Shown: one piece after another, positions 9,332 to 18,353 of the stretch
How positions within the stretch are numbered: position 1 is the first letter of the stretch
Layout: every line of letters begins with the position of its first letter
The notes under the pieces: model-generated
The model's input: only the letters and a program-made list of their open reading frames with translations
Told to the model about the DNA's origin: nothing
The model's database searches: none
Assembly: GCA_965205535.1 (NCBI GenBank)
Contig: CBDBHH010000005.1
Location: 372,001-436,000, forward strand
DNA length: 64,000 nt
Direction of reading: 5' to 3'
Source of the DNA: UBA8079 sp965205535
GTDB lineage: Bacteria; Pseudomonadota; Alphaproteobacteria; UBA6615
Translations under genes and position numbers: made by a program

Positions 9332-9966
9332 TGACTCAACTCCTTGAGGGCCGCCGGAATGAGATTGTCCAGATCGGATGAATCACCCAACGCCTGGGCA
9401 GCACGGTTGACCGCGCTGTAGGCCTCGGCACGGCCATAACCCAAATTGACCAACGCCGAGATGGCATCGGCAGAGATACTCGCTTCCGCGGTATCTGCCG
9501 CGGTGTTCACGTCAGCCTCTGCGGGCGTCGTCGCTGCGACGGCAGGCGCGAATTCGCCGCCCAGTGAATGAATCTTGTCTTTCAGCTCCGTCATCAGGCG
9601 CGCCGCCAGCCGCGGCCCGACGCCATCGGCGCGCGTCAGCAGCGCCTTGTCCTCGGCCACGATCGCCGTTGTCAGGTCATCGACAGACAACGTACCCAGA
9701 ATTCCCAGGCCAACCTTGGCGCCAACCCCCTGGACCGTGGTCAGCATCCGGAAACATTCACGTTCGCGCGCGGACGCGAACCCGAACAGATGGATATGAT
9801 CTTCGCGAACATGGGTTTCGATATGCAGCGACAGTGGCTCACCGACACCGGGCAACGCCGCGATCACACGCGCCGGACAGAACACCTGGTACCCAACGCC
9901 CGCGACATCGATGACAATCCAGTCGAGACCGATCTCGTCCAGAATCCCCTTCAGGCGCGCGATCAT
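9328..9966 (-). CDS. ruvA: Holliday junction DNA-binding protein RuvA
   Basis: Tetrameric protein that holds the four-way junction and loads RuvB. It starts with the family sequence MIARLKGILDE. The OB-fold domain I is followed by helix-hairpin-helix motifs (TVQGVGAKVGLGIL and RADGVGPRLAARLMTEL), a variable Ala-rich linker (about 140-165) and the C-terminal RuvB-contact domain (ALVNLGYGRAEAYSAV). 212 residues. The start overlaps the ruvC stop by 4 bases (ATGA). Confidence 0.95.
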   Translation of the reverse strand: MIARLKGILDEIGLDWIVIDVAGVGYQVFCPARVIAALPGVGEPLSLHIETHVREDHIHLFGFASARERECFRMLTTVQGVGAKVGLGILGTLSVDDLTTAIVAEDKALLTRADGVGPRLAARLMTELKDKIHSLGGEFAPAVAATTPAEADVNTAADTAEASISADAISALVNLGYGRAEAYSAVNRAAQALGDSSDLDNLIPAALKELSQ

Positions 9967-10454
9967 TGCGCGGCCTCGTAAATCGCCTTTGCGCCCACAT
10001 GATGTGCGTGGCAGATGGCGACCGCGAGCGCATCTGCGGAATCGGGAGATTCCACCGACGCCCCGGGCAGCAACACACCGATCATGTGGCCGACCTGATC
10101 CTTGTCGGCATGGCCGTAGCCCACCACAGATTTCTTGACGCTGTTGGCGGCATACTCGGCCACGGGTATGCCCGCCAATGCCGGCACCAGCAACGCGATC
10201 CCCCGGGCCTGACCCAGCTTCAACGTGGACTGGCCGTCCTTGTTGACGAATGTTTCCTCAACCGCGGCGCTGTCGGGGCGATAGGTATTCACCACTTCAT
10301 CCAGCCCCTCATGCAGTCGCACCAGCCGTTGTGCGAGTTCGCCCGTGCCCGACTTCACGACACCGTTGGCGACATGACGCAGACGGTTCCCTTCAATGTC
10401 CACCACACCCCAGCCGGTGAAACGCAGCCCCGGATCGACGCCCAACAGCCGCAT
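9963..10454 (-). CDS. ruvC: Crossover junction endodeoxyribonuclease RuvC
   Basis: Resolves Holliday junctions by symmetric cuts. The four acidic active-site residues are present: Asp7 in GVDPG, Glu in AVEETFVNKD, and two Asp in SPDSADALAVAI. 163 residues, usual length. It lies 36 bases downstream of yebC and is coupled to ruvA. Confidence 0.95.
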   Translation of the reverse strand: MRLLGVDPGLRFTGWGVVDIEGNRLRHVANGVVKSGTGELAQRLVRLHEGLDEVVNTYRPDSAAVEETFVNKDGQSTLKLGQARGIALLVPALAGIPVAEYAANSVKKSVVGYGHADKDQVGHMIGVLLPGASVESPDSADALAVAICHAHHVGAKAIYEAAQ

Positions 10455-10490
10455 GCTCAGTCCCCGGTGCCGTTCGATCTGCAGCGCATA

Positions 10491-11237
10491 TCAGACCGTA
10501 AGTTCCGCCATGACGTCGTCGCTGACTTCGAAGTTGGCTGAAACCCGCTGCACATCGTCGCTGTCGTCGAGGGTGTCGATCAATTTCAGGAGCGTGCGCG
10601 CCGTGTCCGCATTCAGGTCGACCGATGTTTGCGCCTTCCATGTCAGGCTGGCTGATTCCGGTGCACCGAAGCGACCGTCGAGCGCCTCGACAACCTGGCC
10701 GAAATCGTCCGGTGCACAGGTGATGTCATGGCCGCTGTCGCCGCTGGCAACATCCGCCGCACCGGCTTCCAGAGCGGCCTCAAACATGTCGTCGGCGCTG
10801 GCCACCTCGGCCGGATACAGAATCTGTCCGATCTGATCGAACATGAATGCCACGCTGTTGGTCTCGCCGAGGTTGCCACCGTGCTTGGCGAACGCCGACC
10901 GCACTTCGGATGCCGTACGGTTGCGGTTATCGGTCAGGGCCTCGACGATGACCGCAACCCCTCCCGGGCCATAGCCCTCGTAGCGAATTTCCTCATAGCT
11001 GTCCGCATCACCGCCACCCGTGGCCTTGTCGATCGCTCGCTTGATGCGATCGTTGGGCATGTTGGCGCCACGCGCGGCCGCGATCGCGGTTCGCAGGCAC
11101 GGGTTCTGGTCCGGATCCGGGCTGCTGCGCGCCGCGACCTCGATCTCGCGCGCCAGTTTCGCGAAGGCCTTCGCCCGCTTGGCATCCTGGGCACCCTTGC
11201 GGTGCATGATGTTCTTAAATTGGGAATGGCCTGCCAT
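10491..11237 (-). CDS. yebC: YebC/TACO1-family protein
   Basis: Conserved YebC/TACO1 protein, begins MAGHSQFKNIMHRKGAQD and has the family segments NMPNDRIKRAIDKATGG and RYEGYGPGGVAVIVE. Members have been described as DNA-binding regulators (YebC) and as translation factors that relieve stalling (TACO1 and some bacterial homologues), so the exact role here is open. 248 residues. It is the first gene of a yebC-ruvCAB run, a frequent arrangement. Confidence 0.93.
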   Translation of the reverse strand: MAGHSQFKNIMHRKGAQDAKRAKAFAKLAREIEVAARSSPDPDQNPCLRTAIAAARGANMPNDRIKRAIDKATGGGDADSYEEIRYEGYGPGGVAVIVEALTDNRNRTASEVRSAFAKHGGNLGETNSVAFMFDQIGQILYPAEVASADDMFEAALEAGAADVASGDSGHDITCAPDDFGQVVEALDGRFGAPESASLTWKAQTSVDLNADTARTLLKLIDTLDDSDDVQRVSANFEVSDDVMAELTV

Positions 11238-11412
11238 GCCCGAGCACTCCGAATGTCAGCAAAAACAAATTGATCCACGCAGCCCGACACACCCACAACC
11301 GCGCCGTGGCGCCGAATGCGAGGTTCGCTGCAATCCTCGTGTCTTGGTTTACCGGATTGTCGCCCGCGTCGAGAAGCCCTGTTTTCCGCCGCGACGCCCC
11401 GTTTACCCGCCG

Positions 11413-12255
11413 CTATTCGGTCGTTGTTGCACGCGGCGGCAGGAACGCCGGCCAGGCGGGATGCAGTCGTCCACCCAAAACAATGGGTGAGACCCGCGTT
11501 GCCAGGCCGGTGGCGTCATCGGTCTCAACATAGACGCCGCACAGGCTCGCCGGCCCGCGCGCCGGTGACAGGCGCTCGGTCACGATCTTGGTCCGGAACT
11601 TGGCGATCGCGGTTTCCTTGCGCATCCCGATGACCGAATCGTAATCGCCGCACATGCCCGCATCCGACTGGTAGGCCGTGCCGCCAGGCAGTATTTGCGC
11701 GTCGGCAGTCGGGATATGGGTGTGCGTACCGACAACCAGGCTCGCGCGGCCGTCGCTGACATGGCCCAGGGCCATCTTTTCCGATGTGGCCTCGCCATGC
11801 ACGTCAATGAGGATGGCATCGACCGCGCTGCCGACCGGATGACTTTTCAGCACGCCCTCAACGGCCGCAAACGGATCGTCGAGCAATTCCATGAAGAGCC
11901 GGCACATGACATTGACCACGAGCACCGAACGGCCGTCCCGGGCCTTGATCACCGACGCGCCACGCCCGGGCGTGCCTGCGGTGTAGTTCAACGGGCGCAA
12001 CACGCGATGGTCGGCATCGATGAACGGAATGATTTCACGCTGGTCCCAGGCGTGGTTTCCGGTCGTGATCGCATCGGCACCTGCCTCGAACAATTCCTCG
12101 CAAATTTTCTGCGTCAGACCGAAGCCATGCGCTGCGTTCTCCGCATTCACGACCACAAAATCGAGGTTCATTTCTGCGCGCAGCGCGGGGAGATGCTCCA
12201 GCACCACATCCCGGCCCGCACGGCCAACCAGATCTCCGCAAAACAAAATCTTCAT
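11413..12255 (-). CDS. YmdB-like metallophosphoesterase (TIGR00282 family)
   Basis: Calcineurin-like phosphoesterase of the YmdB family, which in Bacillus hydrolyses 2',3'-cyclic nucleotides. The metal-binding motifs are visible: FCGDLVGRAGR (residues 5-15), VVNAENAAHGFG, TTGNHAWDQ, DVHGEATSEK and VGTHTHIPTAD. 280 residues. It is encoded 9 bases downstream of fau and probably cotranscribed with it. The biological substrate in alphaproteobacteria is not known to me. Confidence 0.85.
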   Translation of the reverse strand: MKILFCGDLVGRAGRDVVLEHLPALRAEMNLDFVVVNAENAAHGFGLTQKICEELFEAGADAITTGNHAWDQREIIPFIDADHRVLRPLNYTAGTPGRGASVIKARDGRSVLVVNVMCRLFMELLDDPFAAVEGVLKSHPVGSAVDAILIDVHGEATSEKMALGHVSDGRASLVVGTHTHIPTADAQILPGGTAYQSDAGMCGDYDSVIGMRKETAIAKFRTKIVTERLSPARGPASLCGVYVETDDATGLATRVSPIVLGGRLHPAWPAFLPPRATTTE

Positions 12256-12264
12256 CGCATTTTC

Positions 12265-12846
12265 CTACAGGTCCATGACGGGCAACGCCGCCGATTCGGT
12301 GACGATCCAGTCGAGCCGCATGTCATGTGGCGCCACGGGCAAGTCGTCACGGACCTGGCCCGAAAAGGCAAGCCCGACCGTCAAGACATCGCCTTCCTCG
12401 CGCAACCGGGCGATGGTCCGGTCATAGTAGCCGCCGCCATATCCCATCCGGTGTCCCTCGCGATCAAATGCCAGCATGGGAACCAACACCAGATCAGGCA
12501 CCAGAATATCGGCTTCGGGTGCCGGCACGGAGATTCCGTAGCGCCCTGTATCCAGCCGATCGTCAGGCATCCACCGACGGAATTCCAGCGGCGTCCCCTC
12601 GGCAACAACATCGGGCAGACAAAGCACCGACCCGGCACCGGCCAGCCGGTCCATCAGCAACCGCGGGTCGATCTCGCTTCGCATCGGCATGTATCCGGCA
12701 ACGATCGCCCCCGTCCCGGCGGCCCGCGTCAGCGGTAACGCCGACATGAACCGTGCGGCTGCGCCCGTCGCGGCAGCCGCCCCGAGACCCGAGGCAAGTG
12801 CGTCGCGCGCATCGCGCGCAGCGGCACGCACGTCTGCTTTGCGCAT
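12265..12846 (-). CDS. fau: 5-formyltetrahydrofolate cyclo-ligase
   Basis: ATP-dependent enzyme converting 5-formyl-THF to 5,10-methenyl-THF. The start at 12846 gives MRKADVRAAARDARDAL, and the family motifs ISVPAPEADILVPDLVLVP and DREGHRMGYGGGYYDRT are present. 193 residues. The frame is open upstream to 13074, but those codons lie inside the 6S RNA gene and are not coding. The 6S RNA-fau linkage is widespread in proteobacteria. Confidence 0.92.
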   Translation of the reverse strand: MRKADVRAAARDARDALASGLGAAAATGAAARFMSALPLTRAAGTGAIVAGYMPMRSEIDPRLLMDRLAGAGSVLCLPDVVAEGTPLEFRRWMPDDRLDTGRYGISVPAPEADILVPDLVLVPMLAFDREGHRMGYGGGYYDRTIARLREEGDVLTVGLAFSGQVRDDLPVAPHDMRLDWIVTESAALPVMDL

Positions 12847-12914
12847 TTCGATATCACCGGTCGAATCGCGGATCGGACAAGCCTTTCGATTATCGGGGTG
12901 GCAATGGAAGGTTT

Positions 12915-13091
12915 GAAAGTGGACGGCGCCAAGTGAAGGTCGACGAACGGGAAGTCCACCGAGACCTGCTAAAAGCAGGTGGGCGCCGTAAGTACCGAAA
13001 CCTCGATCCCGGCAGGGACAGCTCCCTAGTGGATTAGTAAGGTCTCCGGGACTAATTGCCGCCTGACGCGACACCCAGCGGACCGTCCATC
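12915..13091 (-). ncRNA. ssrS: 6S RNA (SsrS)
   Basis: Small RNA that mimics an open promoter and sequesters the housekeeping RNA polymerase. No covariance model was run; the call rests on position and fold. It lies between zapA and fau, the usual alphaproteobacterial site. The ends pair: GGACGG (13083-13088) with CCGTCC (12921-12926), then GCTGGGTG (13072-13079) with CACTTGGC (12928-12935), giving a long closing stem with a large internal region. A 7-bp hairpin ACCTGCT/AGCAGGT lies at 12964-12980. A promoter lies just upstream. The ends given are approximate to about 10 bases. Confidence 0.85.
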
Positions 13092-13095
13092 TATG

Positions 13096-13124
13096 AAACT
13101 AGGCTTGCACTGCCCGGTCTGCAA
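13096..13124 (-). promoter_or_regulatory. Predicted promoter of the 6S RNA gene
   Basis: Minus strand TTGCAG (13119-13124), 17-base spacer, TAGTTT (13096-13101). Transcription would begin near 13090, exactly where the 6S closing stem begins. It lies in the 63 bases after the zapA stop. Confidence 0.65.
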
Positions 13125-13154
13125 CTGCGAGGGCAATCAAAGCTGCGGCGAACG

Positions 13155-13496
13155 TCAACCTCTCGCGAGGGCGGTGGCGAGTTTCTCGATACGTTCGGAC
13201 AAGGCATCGACCTGCGTGGCGATCCGCTCTTCGGTCGTGTCGATAGCGGACTGGGTTTCCCGCGCGGTCTCGTTACGCGCCTCTTCGAGTTCATCGCGCG
13301 TGTCAGACAGCTCATCGGTAATCAACAGGCCTGCCATCACCATCAGGCTGGTATCACCAATTTGTCCGACCTCGTCGACGAGCTCGTTCACCTTGCCATC
13401 GAGATACTTCGCCAGATTGGCGAGATGGGCCTCCTGGCCGTCCTCGCAGGCGATGCGATAATCCCGTCCATTAATCTTGATCTCGACCTGCGCCAC
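13155..13496 (-). CDS. zapA: Cell division protein ZapA
   Basis: Cytoplasmic protein that bundles FtsZ filaments at midcell. The N-terminal part (VEIKINGRDYRIACEDGQE) matches the ZapA fold, and the C-terminal half (about 60-113) is a coiled coil for dimerisation. 113 residues. The start codon is GTG at 13494-13496, 12 bases after the stop of the upstream coiled-coil gene. Confidence 0.92.
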   Translation of the reverse strand: MAQVEIKINGRDYRIACEDGQEAHLANLAKYLDGKVNELVDEVGQIGDTSLMVMAGLLITDELSDTRDELEEARNETARETQSAIDTTEERIATQVDALSERIEKLATALARG

Positions 13497-13508
13497 GTTA
13501 TGTCCCTG

Positions 13509-13751
13509 CTATTCCGCGAGCATGTTTCGTAAACGGCCAATGGCATCGTCAAGGCGGCTCGAAACCGTGCCGGATGTTTCCTGCAATGTCACAAAGTCCG
13601 CGCGCAATTGTGTGAGCTCATCTTGCAGACGCGTATTGTCCGCCGCCGTCCCGGCGGCCTGACCATCTTCCTCGCGCCGCTTCGTGACGACAGCTTCAAG
13701 CTGCGCCAGTGCCGCATCGAGGCGTTCGTTCGCATCATTGAGTTTTGACAT
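13509..13751 (-). CDS. Small coiled-coil protein, DUF4164-like, upstream of zapA
   Basis: 80 residues, almost entirely coiled coil (NERLDAALAQLEAVV, then NTRLQDELTQLRADF). Similar short proteins (DUF4164) precede zapA in many alphaproteobacteria, so a role in division as a ZapB-like partner is plausible but not shown. The start at 13751 has a GGAG site 8 bases upstream; an in-frame start at 13775 would add eight residues. It is cotranscribed with zapA. Confidence 0.75.
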   Translation of the reverse strand: MSKLNDANERLDAALAQLEAVVTKRREEDGQAAGTAADNTRLQDELTQLRADFVTLQETSGTVSSRLDDAIGRLRNMLAE

Positions 13752-13962
13752 GACCCTGTCTCCAACCATGCGCATCGTACGCGGGCGCGAGTCGCACGGT
13801 CAACAGCAGGGGGGTCTCGAAACCCCTGTGAATCCGCGGTGGAAAACCCCCAGAAGTAGGCGTTGACGGCCCGCGGGGGGACCGGCATGTTGCCGCCGCG
13901 TGCCCCCGCGCGGCATTTGCCGCCATTCCCAACATTCGCCGTGTCCGAAGGCGCCTAAAAAT

Positions 13963-15963
13963 ATGAACAACACAACACCCCAAGCCGCCGCCAGCGCCCA
14001 CGCGCAATTGGCGAATGCCATCCGGGCCCTGTCGATGGACGCGGTGCAGGCCGCCAACTCCGGCCACCCCGGCGCCCCGATGGGTATGGCCGACATGGCG
14101 ACCGTTCTCTACACCCGCCACCTCAAATTCGATGCGTCAAACCCCGACTGGCCGGATCGTGACCGTTTCATCCTGTCGAACGGCCACGCGTCGATGCTGC
14201 TCTATTCGCTCCTGTATCTCACGGGGTCCCCGGATATGACCATCGACGAAATCAAGAATTTCCGGCAGCTCGGCAGCCGCACAGCTGGGCATCCCGAATA
14301 TGGACATGCGGCAGGTGTGGAAACGACGACCGGCCCGCTCGGCCAGGGCATCGCCAACGCCGTCGGCATGGCGCTCGCAGAACGCTTGATGAATGCCCGC
14401 TATGGCGACGACCTTGTGGATCATCACACCTATGTCTTCGCCGGCGACGGCTGTCTGATGGAAGGTATCAGCCATGAGGCCATTTCGATGGCCGGCCATC
14501 TCAAACTGTCACGACTGATCGTTCTGTTCGACGACAACGACATCTCGATTGACGGCGGCACCGATCTTTCCGTCTCCGATGACCAGCTCGCCCGGTTCGC
14601 CGCCTGCGGCTGGGACGTGGCGCGCGTCGACGGACACGACCCCGATGAAATCGACGCCGCACTTACCGCAGCAAAGGCCGCAGACAAGCCGTCCCTGATC
14701 GCCTGTCGCACGACCATTGGCTACGGCTCACCGAACAAGCAGGGTACGTCCGCGACCCATGGCGCACCGTTGGGCGACGACGAGATTGCCGCCACACGCG
14801 CACAGCTCGGCTGGAGCCATGCGCCATTCGAAGTGCCCGATGATGTTCTCGAGACATGGCGCCACGCGGGCGCACGCGGGCAGGCCGAACGTGCCGCCTG
14901 GACCGCGCGCCATGATGCGTTGGACGCGGACCGCCGCCAGGCATTCGATGATGCGATCGCCGGCACGCTGCCCGAAGAATTCACGGACACCGTCAACGCC
15001 TACAAAAAACAGCTGTCGGCCGACGCGCCGAAATGGGCGACCCGCAAGTCGAGCCAGGAGGCGCTCGAGGTCATCACGCCGTTGGTCGAAACCATGATCG
15101 GTGGTTCGGCCGACCTGACAGGCTCGAACAACACCAAGTCCGCCTGCATGGACCCGGTCCAGGCGGGCGCGTTCGACGGACGTTACATTTACTACGGCGT
15201 GCGCGAGCACGGCATGGCGGCCGCCATGAACGGGATGGCGCTGCATGGCGGCTTCATCCCCTACTCGGGCACGTTTCTGACCTTCACCGATTACTGCCGC
15301 CCGTCCATCCGCCTGTCGGCGCTGATGGGATTGAGAGTGATCTATGTGATGACCCATGACTCGATCGGCTTGGGCGAAGATGGCCCGACCCATCAGCCGA
15401 TCGAACATGTCGCCAGCCTTCGCGCGATGCCCAACGTCAACGTCTTCCGGCCGGCCGACGCGGTCGAGACGGCCGAGTGCTGGGCGCTGTCACTGCAGAG
15501 CACGACCACACCGTCCGTCCTGGCACTCACCCGCCAGGGTCTGCCGACGGTGCGCAACGAGCATACCGACGAAAACATGTGCGCGCGCGGTGGCTATGTC
15601 CTCGCCGACGCAGAGGGAGACCGTGCCGCAACGATCCTGGCGAGCGGCTCAGAGATCGAGATCGCGATGGCCGCACGCGACGCGTTGCAGGCCGAGGGCA
15701 TCCCGACCGCTGTCGTGTCGATGCCCTGCTGGGAACTATTCGACGCACAGGACGACGCCTATCGAGCGGATACCCTCGGCAGTGGCGTCCGCGTCGCGGT
15801 TGAGGCCGGGGTGACGTTCGGGTGGTCGCGTTATGGCGTGGCCGAGGCCGATGTGGTGGGCATGCAGGGCTTTGGCGCATCCGCCCCCGCGCCCGAGTTG
15901 TACAAACATTTCGGAATCACTGCGGAAGCCGTCGCTGACCGCGTAAAGGGCGCGTTGTCCTGA
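13963..15963 (+). CDS. tkt: Transketolase
   Basis: TPP enzyme of the pentose phosphate and Calvin cycles, moving two-carbon units between sugar phosphates. The N-terminal TPP/Mg motif is GDGCLMEGISHEA with the following DDNDISIDG. The central catalytic Glu is in YYGVREHGMAAAMNG, and DSIGLGEDGPTHQPIEH is typical of transketolase. The ATG at 13963 gives 666 residues; an upstream frame to 13900 is less likely. gap follows after 60 bases. The 211-base gap shared with the divergent zapA operon must hold both promoters. Confidence 0.96.
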   Translation: MNNTTPQAAASAHAQLANAIRALSMDAVQAANSGHPGAPMGMADMATVLYTRHLKFDASNPDWPDRDRFILSNGHASMLLYSLLYLTGSPDMTIDEIKNFRQLGSRTAGHPEYGHAAGVETTTGPLGQGIANAVGMALAERLMNARYGDDLVDHHTYVFAGDGCLMEGISHEAISMAGHLKLSRLIVLFDDNDISIDGGTDLSVSDDQLARFAACGWDVARVDGHDPDEIDAALTAAKAADKPSLIACRTTIGYGSPNKQGTSATHGAPLGDDEIAATRAQLGWSHAPFEVPDDVLETWRHAGARGQAERAAWTARHDALDADRRQAFDDAIAGTLPEEFTDTVNAYKKQLSADAPKWATRKSSQEALEVITPLVETMIGGSADLTGSNNTKSACMDPVQAGAFDGRYIYYGVREHGMAAAMNGMALHGGFIPYSGTFLTFTDYCRPSIRLSALMGLRVIYVMTHDSIGLGEDGPTHQPIEHVASLRAMPNVNVFRPADAVETAECWALSLQSTTTPSVLALTRQGLPTVRNEHTDENMCARGGYVLADAEGDRAATILASGSEIEIAMAARDALQAEGIPTAVVSMPCWELFDAQDDAYRADTLGSGVRVAVEAGVTFGWSRYGVAEADVVGMQGFGASAPAPELYKHFGITAEAVADRVKGALS

Positions 15964-16023
15964 CCTTCGTCGGGCACGCAGCTGGCAACAAAGACAAACC
16001 AATTTGGATATGAGGAGAGAGTG

Positions 16024-17049
16024 ATGGCGGTTCGGGTAGCAATCAACGGGTTCGGGCGAATTGGGCGCCTGGTGATGCGGGCGGCATATGAATCGGGCCG
16101 CAAAGACATCACCTTCGTAGCGATCAACGATCTGGGGCCGGTCGATACAAGCGCGCATCTGCTGCAATATGATTCGATCCATGGCCGTTTCCCCGGCATC
16201 GTGAAAGCCGGCAAGTCGTCGATCAATCTGGGCGCCAAATCGACCATCGGTCGCTCGGTCAAGGTGTTCGCCGAGCGCAACCCTGCCGATCTGCCCTGGG
16301 GCGACCTCGGCATCGACGTGGTTCTGGAATGCACCGGTATCTTCACATCGAAAGAATCCGCCGGCGCCCATATCGACGCTGGCGCGAAGAAGGTGCTGAT
16401 TTCGGCACCGGCATCCAATGCCGACCTGACGATCGTCCAGGGCGTCAACGACAAGAAGCTGCGCAAGTCGCATACGGTCGTGTCCAACGCCTCCTGCACG
16501 ACCAACTGCCTGTCGCCTGTCGCCGCGGTGCTCAACAAGACCGTCGGCATCAAGCATGGCTTCATGACGACGGTGCACGCCTACACCGGCGACCAGCCGG
16601 TGCAGGACACCATGCACAAGGATTTGCATCGGGCCCGTGCGGCCGCGATGTCGATCATCCCGACATCGACGGGGGCGGCCCGCGCGGTCGGCCTCGTCCT
16701 GCCGGAACTCGCCGGCAAGCTCGACGGCACCGCGGTTCGCGTGCCGACCGCCAACGTCTCCATGGTTGATCTGGTCATCGAGGCCAAGAAGGCCACCACC
16801 GTCGAAGCCGTAAACGCAGCCATGATCAAGGCGGTCGAGAAAGGCCCCATGAAGGGCATCCTCACGGTCAACAGCGCGCCACTCGTGTCGTCGGACTTCA
16901 ACCACGACCCGGCGAGCTCCGTGTTCGACCTGACCCAGACGCAAGTGACGGATGGCCGGATGGTCCGGATCCTGAGCTGGTATGACAACGAATGGGGCTT
17001 CTCGAACCGCATGAGCGACACAGCCGTTCAGATGGGACGCCTCGTTTAA
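16024..17049 (+). CDS. gap: Type I glyceraldehyde-3-phosphate dehydrogenase
   Basis: Oxidises glyceraldehyde-3-phosphate to 1,3-bisphosphoglycerate. Rossmann motif NGFGRIGR at residues 7-14, catalytic Cys158 in NASCTTNC, and the substrate-binding HAYTGDQ and SWYDNEWGFSNRM are all present. 341 residues. GTG at 16021 is directly followed by ATG at 16024; AGGAGA is better spaced for the ATG. A strong terminator follows (17106-17147). In relatives pgk usually comes next; here it is absent. Confidence 0.96.
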   Translation: MAVRVAINGFGRIGRLVMRAAYESGRKDITFVAINDLGPVDTSAHLLQYDSIHGRFPGIVKAGKSSINLGAKSTIGRSVKVFAERNPADLPWGDLGIDVVLECTGIFTSKESAGAHIDAGAKKVLISAPASNADLTIVQGVNDKKLRKSHTVVSNASCTTNCLSPVAAVLNKTVGIKHGFMTTVHAYTGDQPVQDTMHKDLHRARAAAMSIIPTSTGAARAVGLVLPELAGKLDGTAVRVPTANVSMVDLVIEAKKATTVEAVNAAMIKAVEKGPMKGILTVNSAPLVSSDFNHDPASSVFDLTQTQVTDGRMVRILSWYDNEWGFSNRMSDTAVQMGRLV

Positions 17050-17105
17050 CTATTTGAATTTAGTTAATAAAAGTATCGTCCCTGATCTCAGGAGACGGGT
17101 AATAC

Positions 17106-17147
17106 AAACCCACATGTTCCGGAACGGAACATGTGGGTTTCTTTTTT
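17106..17147 (+). terminator. Strong intrinsic terminator after gap
   Basis: Perfect 15-bp stem (17106-17120 with 17126-17140), 5-base loop GGAAC, followed by C and six T. It ends the tkt-gap transcript. Confidence 0.93.
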
Positions 17148-17249
17148 GCCCCATTCAATCCTGCGCAAACGCGCACTACATAGAAGTCATGCTGGCGCGC
17201 TGCCGGCACGACATCCCGATCGATTCCTCCCTGAACCGATCTTTTTCCT

Positions 17250-17280
17250 TGGCCCGGGTCCTGCCCGGGCCATTCTTTTT
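17250..17280 (+). terminator. Second plus-strand terminator, with no gene before it
   Basis: Stem GGCCCGGG (17251-17258) with CCCGGGCC (17264-17271), loop TCCTG, an extra T-A closing pair, then TTCTTTTT. On the minus strand no U-run follows, so it does not serve the LysR gene that ends at 17298. The 102 bases between the two terminators contain no convincing open frame. Confidence 0.75.
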
Positions 17281-17297
17281 ATTGAGCTATGTGGCCG

Positions 17298-18209
17298 CTA
17301 CTTGGCCGCCGTCCCGAGGGGGCGTTCCTTGAAATGCCCCGCCAGGAAATCGACGAACGCGCGCACCTTGGCCGACAGATGCCGTCCCGGCGGATAGATG
17401 ACATGCACAGACGGCTCGGGCTGGGCGTATTCGTCCAATACTTCGGTCAGGCGTCCCGCTTCCAGATCCGGCCCGACCATCCAGGTCGGCAGATTAACCA
17501 CACCCAGGCCCTCGGCCGCGGCCTCGAGCAGCGCCTCGCCATTGTTCGAAGCGAGATTGCCGGTCGCCTGGATGACATGTTCTTTGCCCTTGGGGTCCGT
17601 CATACGCCAGGTGTTCCCGCTCGACAGATAGGAATAGGCGAGACAGTTGTGGGCGCGCAGGTCTTCGGGTTTCTTGGGCGTTCCGTTTTTCTCCCAATAG
17701 CCGGGCGTCGCGGCAACAACGCGTCGCGCCTCCGCCAGTTTGCGCGCAATCAGGCTCGAATCCTTGAGCTCGCCCACACGGATCAGCATGTCCGCACCCT
17801 CTGCAATGGGGTCGACGAACTGATCGGACATCGACAGTTCCATCGACACATAAGGGTGGCGGTCGAGAAACTCGCCGAGGATCGGGACGATATGCCGACG
17901 GCCAAAGACCACCGGCATATTCACCCGAAGTGCGCCGCGCGGCTCCGTGTTCAGTTCCGTGACAGCTGCTTCTGCTTCCTGGATATCGGCCAGAATCTGC
18001 TGGCAACGTTCATAATAGGCGCGCCCCTCTTCGGTCGGGGCCAACTGGCGGGTGGTCCGGTTAAAGAGCCGGGCACCGAGCCTGTCCTCAAGCCGGGAAA
18101 TCTGTTTGCTCACGGCGGATGGGGTCAGATTCATCGACCGGGCCGTCGCCGAGAAGCTGCCGGATTCGACGGCTTTCACGAAAAGCTCCATCGACGTCAG
18201 CGTATCCAT
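17298..18209 (-). CDS. LysR-family transcriptional regulator
   Basis: 303 residues. N-terminal winged helix-turn-helix (about 1-60, with GSFSATARSMNLTPSAVSKQ), then a substrate-binding domain (about 90-300). The sequence FVKAVESGSFSATAR and NRTTRQLAPTEEGRAYYER place it in the CrgA/DmlR-like branch. The inducer is unknown. It is divergent from the fba gene group (144-base gap), so it could control that group, or only itself. It occupies the place between gap and fba. Confidence 0.93.
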   Translation of the reverse strand: MDTLTSMELFVKAVESGSFSATARSMNLTPSAVSKQISRLEDRLGARLFNRTTRQLAPTEEGRAYYERCQQILADIQEAEAAVTELNTEPRGALRVNMPVVFGRRHIVPILGEFLDRHPYVSMELSMSDQFVDPIAEGADMLIRVGELKDSSLIARKLAEARRVVAATPGYWEKNGTPKKPEDLRAHNCLAYSYLSSGNTWRMTDPKGKEHVIQATGNLASNNGEALLEAAAEGLGVVNLPTWMVGPDLEAGRLTEVLDEYAQPEPSVHVIYPPGRHLSAKVRAFVDFLAGHFKERPLGTAAK

Positions 18210-18353
18210 TCAAATCACCTATATGTTCCAGTGTGGCACAATTGTTGTAATTGCATTCGGCGTCCACGACAATGCGCCACATCGAATTGAACGACATTAA
18301 TGCCGCGTAATTTCACCAGGCGCGCGCACCCTAGCCACGGAGATCGTCGGCGA

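Noticed and set aside
8306..9334. Plus-strand open frame of 342 codons opposite ruvB
   Set aside because: It mirrors ruvB almost exactly and its protein is Arg/Gln-rich with no motif, so it is a shadow frame.
11695..12738. Plus-strand open frame of 347 codons opposite the YmdB-like gene and fau
   Set aside because: Shadow of two recognised genes; low-complexity translation with no motif.
12847..13074. N-terminal extension of the fau frame
   Set aside because: These codons fall inside the 6S RNA; the protein family begins at MRKADVRAA.
15736..16944. Minus-strand open frame of 402 codons spanning the tkt end and gap
   Set aside because: It is antisense to two strong enzyme genes, crosses their junction, and resembles no family.
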